A DNA stretch of 64,000 nt from Steinernema hermaphroditum (lineage: Eukaryota > Nematoda > Chromadorea > Rhabditida > Steinernematidae): contig CM059621.1 in assembly GCA_030435675.1 (NCBI GenBank), forward strand, positions 3,968,001 to 4,032,000, read 5' to 3'. The position numbers and the translations under genes are program-made. Positions 59,084-64,000 of the stretch are shown in pieces. Position 1 is the stretch's first letter, and each line of letters begins with the position of its first letter. Under the pieces are notes generated by a model. That model was not told where the DNA came from. It made no database searches and saw nothing but the letters and a program-made list of their open reading frames with translations.

Positions 59084-59266
59084 ATGGCGGACGAGGTGGC
59101 GGCGAAGTGGAGAGATGGCGGACGACCTGACCACGCAGACTCTGTTGTAACGAGCTCTGAAACGCGATCCTTAAGAGAAGTGGTAGAATATATGCATAAG
59201 GAATCAGATGAAAAGATCGGTGTTTCATTTGAGTGTACTGTATTAAAGAAAACAATCATTGAATGA
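59084..59266 (+). CDS. Uncertain 60-aa open frame
   Basis: ATG 59084 opens a 60-codon polar, charged frame (MADEVAAKWRDGG...). No membrane span or motif is visible. It is followed at once by an R1 fragment (59270-59315), so it may be the 5' part of an R1-related unit. Confidence 0.3.
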   Translation: MADEVAAKWRDGGRPDHADSVVTSSETRSLREVVEYMHKESDEKIGVSFECTVLKKTIIE

Positions 59267-59269
59267 GTT

Positions 59270-59315
59270 GAATGAGCGGTCGTTTTCAGCCGTCGTTGTT
59301 GTTCGTCCTTTACGC
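59270..59315 (+). repeat. R1 internal fragment
   Basis: The bases encode ELNERSFSAVVV, matching ELSERSFSAVIV in the R1 copy at 5253-5290 in the same frame, at both DNA and protein level. Confidence 0.4.
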
Positions 59316-59687
59316 ACCTATATGATAATATGCATGTACCGTTTATATAAGGGGATTTCAGTTATCATTCACGTTTTTACACCGCCTTGAGTCAATTCGC
59401 AGTATTACTGCTTTCTTCGTACAGTTTGTGCCACTCACTTCTCATAACTTCTCGTTTGTCTCAGTTTCCACAACTATTTCAATTTCCATAACAATGCACT
59501 AAAGATATTTCAGCTCTAATGACTGCTGCACCTCAGGGACAGACTGGTAAACACAAAGCCATGAACTTTCCATATTCGTATCATGAAATTGACTCATGAA
59601 CGGGAAAGGCGTTAACTTTTACGCGCCATTTAATCTACACCTTCACATTGCTCAGCTCCATAACTTGGATATCGACATTTCAGAAGT

Positions 59688-60737
59688 ATGTCTACTACGG
59701 AGTCAACTGCCACCACGGAGTCAATTAGTATTAATAACACGGAATTCGAAATATTTGGCGGCATATTCTTCTCTACTGCCTTCTGTTTTGGCCTTCTGGA
59801 CACACGGATATTATACGTACGTAAAGCAACTTTTAGGAAGTGTTTTCATCGCATTGTTCAGATAATGACACGAAGTAGTATCTATCGTAGCCGAGAGTGC
59901 TATCGCCTCATGATACACATTGGTATTGTCCAAGTACTTATGTGTCCAGGATACATAGCCATTGGTCTGTCACGTCTGTTTACCTTCGACCCGTGGCTTA
60001 TCCCTCTCAAGTTGATGGTATCCAGCGTCAGAGCAGAGATCTTCCTTAGCTTTGTTTTGGCGCTCAATCGACTTAAAATCATAGCAGGGCTGGAATATCC
60101 TCAAATAATCCACAATGTAAGAAGCGAGGTGTCGATGAATTGCTTACCGTCTCTTTAGGTTCTAACGGGGATCGGGTGGCTTGTAGGCGTTGCGCACTTT
60201 GTCATCCTGCTCACTCCATGCTGCGAGTATCACATCGTGCGCTATCACTACATTACAAGATTCGACTATTCTATCCCGGGGTCGTTTGTGTTACAGCGTG
60301 TTGGTTCACTCTACATGCTGGTAGTCAGTGGGTTCACGCTTCTAGTGTATATCCTACTTGTCGGCTCAATGGCAAAGCAACGATTTAACTTATTATTCAA
60401 CAGGCCCTTTGCAGACAGATTCTCCAAAGAAAAATCCATTTTGATGTATGCTGTAGTGCGATTTGTTTGCGATACCACGCTGGCCGTGCTGTATCACTTC
60501 GGTGCCCACTTTCTGCCATCAGATCTGTGGGTCGAAGCTGTGCTCATCTACGCCTATCAAGTTAACAATCTGTTTATTCCGACAGCATTGTATTTGGTGG
60601 TGTGCGGGTAAGAGGAGAGTTTTTGAATCCGGTATGCAGATATTCGGTTTAGAACTGTTCGCAAAGAACTCATTCCATGGAGAAAGAAGCAGGTCGCTTG
60701 TGCTCTCATTGTACAAGTTACTACGTCAATCATCTGA
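59688..60737 (+). CDS. 7TM chemoreceptor, Srt/Srx-like, 305 aa, four exons
   Basis: Exons 59688-59816, 59862-60116, 60159-60607 and 60653-60737 join in phase (129+255+449+85 nt) with introns of 42-45 nt. Seven hydrophobic segments are present. Landmarks are RECYRLMIHIGIVQVLMCPG at the second span, FVLALNRLKII at the third and NNLFIPTALYLVVCG then TVRKEL at the seventh. The 45-nt first intron has no stop and could be read through, but removing it gives a normal first loop. This is a nematode serpentine receptor, probably a sensory chemoreceptor. Class T is favoured by CYRLM and ALNR. The start follows ACATTTCAG by four bases. AATAAA lies at 60921. Confidence 0.75.
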
Positions 60738-61479
60738 CCTTGTCGACTTATTGACATACGAGCTGAAATGACGGAGCATACAAATGGGAATGCACATTCC
60801 GTGGCAATTTTCGAGGAAAATCATACATCGCTGTCTGTTAAATGTCCTGCCACCCACTCCTGTAATTCTTGTATTGTTTGGATATTGCACTTGTACATTG
60901 TTGTATGTTTTTCAATGTTCAAATAAAGTCGCGATGTTAAACATACTAGCTGCTATTCAGCGCACATGAATCTTACTGCAAAAAGACGCGAATCATTGTT
61001 GGGAGCTTTACGAAGGACTGCCGATCACAGTACGGTTGGTTTCAGACAGTAGAGAAAATTTGGTATACTGCCGACGATCCGATATAGGCTACTAGGCCAC
61101 TTATTTGTGTGCTAGAGTTGAATATGACAAAATTCGACTATTAAGTGTGCTAATTAGCAGTCATGTTTATCATTGCAAGATTCCATTATTCCGATTCTGT
61201 GAGCAACAATCAACAATCTAGCAACATAAAATAGGCAAGGGCCGCTTTGGAAACCGCTCATCTTGCGTGTTTACCGGCTGTAGGCCATTGTGGTTCTGTT
61301 ACGCGCAGGGCTGCTTAACTCCCTAAAAAGGCTAAAATTGCACGCAATGTGTTCATAGAATGTATTGCGACAAGACTACTCCACTAAGTGGCTTGTGGCG
61401 CGGCAGTCCGGGATCCTATCTTCAGCGTGGATTGCTGCGTGTACTTAGGAGTTACAGAGTATTTTCGGCGGCATCCATG
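60738..61479. other. Spacer between receptor and downstream frame
   Basis: 3' flank of the receptor gene with its polyadenylation signal at 60921-60926. Nothing else is supported. Confidence 0.4.
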
Positions 61480-61866
61480 GGTGGAGTGAGCGAAGAGCTG
61501 GATAGAGCCGAGCAGTGGGATCTATCAATCGATCAGCTTGACGACGAGGACTTCGGGGTTGCAACGAGATTTCGGATCGTCGTGGCGAAATTGTGCTTAT
61601 CAAGTCACACCACTTCCCTCTTCCATTCCGTGATGCGGCCAGTGACAAAATTCTACGTTTCGGATTCTTTGATCGAAACGAGTTTGCAAATCCTCTTCGA
61701 ATCACAAGTGAACACACAAGTTTTGTGGAACATTTTTCGAAAAAAAATCGATTTGCATTTCCGTGTACAGCATTTTTAGGGCACTCGAATCCAAACAAAC
61801 ACGCTCATCAATATAGCACCAGCTCTTCCAGGGAGTACTCTCCTCCTCCCAGTAAGCCACGTAAAT
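61480..61866 (+). CDS. Possible exon(s) of an unrecognised gene
   Basis: 61480-61560 encodes an acidic segment (MGGVSEELDRAEQWDLSIDQ, then LDDEDFG). After about 61570 the coding-like frame shifts to one reading EIVLIKSHHFPLPFRDAASD and on to PPPSKPRK with a stop at 61866. The two parts cannot be joined as one frame without a splice or frameshift that I could not place. The second part ends 48 bp before the GT92 start. Either a small broken gene or unresolved 5' exons. Confidence 0.3.
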
Positions 61867-61914
61867 AAGTGCACAATTGCAATAACCGCACAATTATTGT
61901 TTTTCTGTTTCAGA

Positions 61915-63470
61915 ATGATTAGAAAACATTTTCTCACTATTATAGCCTTCCTCATAATATTAGTTGTGTCGTTCTGTTTCTATTACAACTGGACGATAAA
62001 AGTGGACGAGGAGTCGAGAATAACTCTGCAGCCCGATATTCCAATGCATGCTTTTCCATTTATGATCTATTCGGCCTACTATTTCTACATCTCGAATCGA
62101 ACCACCGGGTTTCAAGTTATAGGCTATTCAAAATGTCGCAGCGAAAACGAAACCACTCGACTAGAAATGAACGGCCTCGTGTACCCACTCAGAAACGATG
62201 CTGTACAAATGGGATGCCCTGGGCACATTGGCTGCGAGATTGGATCCTTTCGTTTGTATGCTGAAATTCCTGTACACGTGCCGCTTCCTGATAAGGTAGG
62301 TGCTTGTACGAACTGGCAGAGAGATAAAATTGACAACAAATAAGAACTGACCTCCAATGAAGGACATAAATGCCGTAGATGTGTGTCTATACGCATAGCG
62401 TACATCGCTCATTCAGGTCTTTCAGGTCAAGTTGATTACTGAGCGAAGCAGCGTGCAAATCCCGGTCAAGAAAGCTGCTCTCGTGCAACGAACTACGCAA
62501 CGGTTTTTCTTTTTGCAACGGTTTTTCCGTTTGCGTTTCGCCTCTGTATTGGTACAACAACTGGATTCGCGTCATCGAGTTTGTAGAATATTACCGGACC
62601 CAGGGCGTTGATCACTTCTACATTTACGTCGCTGTTGTCTCTAGAGTTGTTTATAGTGTTTTGAAAGACTATGAGAACCAGGTAGCGCACTACATCTTCT
62701 AATAATGCATTTTCCTAGAGAATACTGACAATAATCGAATGGTATGACTTGCCAACTTACAGAGACATGGATCCGAATAGAAATCTTCATCGATTAGGTC
62801 AGGGTTCCGACCACCTCGATTGCTTGATGCGATGTGGAACTAAATTCGCAGCTATCGTTGATTTCGACGATTTCATTACCACCAGGCAATAGATTATGAC
62901 CCTTTTACACAAAACTACTTTTTCCAGAGAAGGCACCATCCTCGACTACATCCAAGCACAGGAAAGAAATGACGCAACAATAGGATCACTCTACTTTATC
63001 ATCACTATAGTTGCTCATTTGCAGCAGCCTCTAGGAGACGACTGGCTGAACTATGACTTTTCATACTTGGAAACAGCGGAAATTTGTGACCATTGCAAGC
63101 ATGACGAATACAAACCGATCATGATGCCCGACAAAGTCGACCTTCCATTCACCCACTTCGTTAAGCAGTTCAGAAATATTACCGACAACACAACTTACAA
63201 AGATATCGTTGTTCGAATCACAATGATCGTCACCAACCTAAATAATTACTTTAGGTGCCAAAAGATCAAGGTGTCTCCCATCATGGAAGATATGAATATG
63301 TGAACCCGGTTGATTACGATGAGCGATTCACGAACCAAACCTTTCTTCCAAAGCAAAGTGTAGATAAGCTGAGGGTGAACTACAAGAGGATACTGAATCG
63401 GCTAATGGCCCTTCACAAAAATCTGACAATTGCCGACACCATAAGCTACATGAATAAGTGTTCTAGATAG
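61915..63470 (+). CDS. GT92 (DUF23) glycosyltransferase, about 433 codons, frameshifted
   Basis: Exons 61915-62295, 62426-62681, 62719-62885, 62928-63207 and 63255-63470. The start follows TTTCTGTTTCAG. Residues 4-27 are a signal anchor (HFLTIIAFLIILVVSFCFYY), giving a type II Golgi protein. Then come VCVSPLYWYNNW, YYRTQGVDHFYIYV, the metal-binding-type FAAIVDFDDF and VSHHGRYE, the usual order in nematode GT92 galactosyltransferases. Exon 2 is 256 nt: its beginning (VKLITERSSVQ) and its GT92 core are in different frames. The change lies between about 62470 and 62525, near a duplicated CAACGGTTTTTC unit. Either a sequence error or an inactivating indel. Intron 3 is GC-AG. Confidence 0.7.
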
Positions 63471-63843
63471 TAAGTGAAAATGCGTTGGTTTATGCACGGC
63501 ACTCCACGTTTAGTATTGCATGGACCTGCCAAATACCACTTCATTCCTGCATCAACATGGAGGAGCTAGAAGATTGGGTGAAGTTCAGTGGGACGGGAGG
63601 CAAAGGTAGTTCAAACTACATAATGCTTTGGTAATACACTTGTATGGTAAATAAAGTGGAGGTTGTTTCTTCATTGCATTTATGTGCAATTGCTCAAGCA
63701 TTGAGCATGAGTGAAGTGCACCAAGATCAAATACCCCCGATAGCGGTATATCAGGTTCAAGGGACGAAAGTCTGCCGGAAGAAAGCCATAGGAAGCCAAA
63801 CCCCTTTTTCAAATTTGCCAAATGTCATGTGACATCGATTTCC
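63471..63843. other. Convergent spacer
   Basis: No gene. AATAAA-type words for the GT92 transcript lie near 63650. Confidence 0.35.
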
Positions 63844-63967
63844 TCAGGAAGTTATTATATCGATCAGATTAGCCTTTTGCCCTGTACCATGACGACCCTT
63901 GATTGCATCGAACACAAACAAGAAAAATCCATTTTCCATTCCACCAGCGACCAGATTTGCTGTATCC
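63844..63967 (-). CDS. Last exon of a gene continuing beyond the right edge
   Basis: On the minus strand TTTTTCCTTGCAG precedes a 124-nt exon encoding DTANLVAGGMENGFFLFVFD, then AIKGRHGTGQKANLIDIITS and a stop at 63846-63844. The strong acceptor and clean codon use support it. AGGMENG...FVFD recalls a WD-repeat blade, but 41 residues are too few to name a family. Confidence 0.5.
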
Positions 63968-64000
63968 CTGCAAGGAAAAAAAAGGAAGCGCACCGTGCAA

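Noticed and set aside
1..64000. Spliced-leader RNA gene, CRISPR array, rRNA or retroviral coding
   Set aside because: No SL1-like sequence, regularly spaced repeats, rRNA blocks, or reverse transcriptase or envelope motifs were seen on either strand.

Overview
The window is eukaryotic and looks like a clade V (rhabditid or strongylid-type) nematode. The evidence is short introns of 34-55 nt with T-rich TTTCAG or TTTTAG acceptors, AT-rich spacers full of small inverted-repeat elements, two nematode-type seven-transmembrane chemoreceptors, a GT92 (old DUF23) glycosyltransferase, a PAG-3/Gfi1 zinc-finger gene and an inversin-like ankyrin/IQ gene. No bacterial operon, rRNA or CRISPR is present. 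Gene models were assembled by hand from splice sites and reading phase, and all are predictions.

Layout. 1-16 kb is repeat-rich and gene-poor. It holds four very short single-pass membrane protein genes (3247, 10669, 12501, 13591), two members of a small-protein family starting MFHIVLSS (13792-13968 and 14784-14930, minus strand), a MITE, a foldback element, and pieces of a dispersed family here called R1 that ends in a conserved RNA-like hairpin. 16010-41451 is two apparently identical 12,721-bp copies in direct tandem, with TAATGC at each boundary. Each copy carries a secreted Gly/Tyr-rich peptide gene (-), a 13-exon ankyrin/IQ inversin-like gene (-), a divergent 82-aa two-exon gene (+), two more MFHIVLSS genes (-) and two R1 3' ends. 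42-46 kb has more R1 pieces, a complete four-exon Srt-like receptor gene (-) and a 67-aa two-exon gene (+). 47.5-51.5 kb is the five-exon pag-3 orthologue (-). Its intron 1 and upstream DNA supplied three blocks that recur, shuffled and partly inverted, at 55.5-57.0 kb. 59.7-63.5 kb has a second receptor gene (+) and a GT92 gene (+) carrying a frameshift. The right edge holds the last exon of a gene on the minus strand.

The genes do not form one pathway. They are neuronal fate control (pag-3), chemosensation (receptors), a probable cilium or molting scaffold (ankyrin/IQ), Golgi glycosylation (GT92) and a set of small nematode-type peptides. The most unusual items are the R1 hairpin family, whose stems covary between copies, the MFHIVLSS family with a TATA box at fixed spacing, the perfect tandem duplication, and the rearranged copy of pag-3 flanking DNA.
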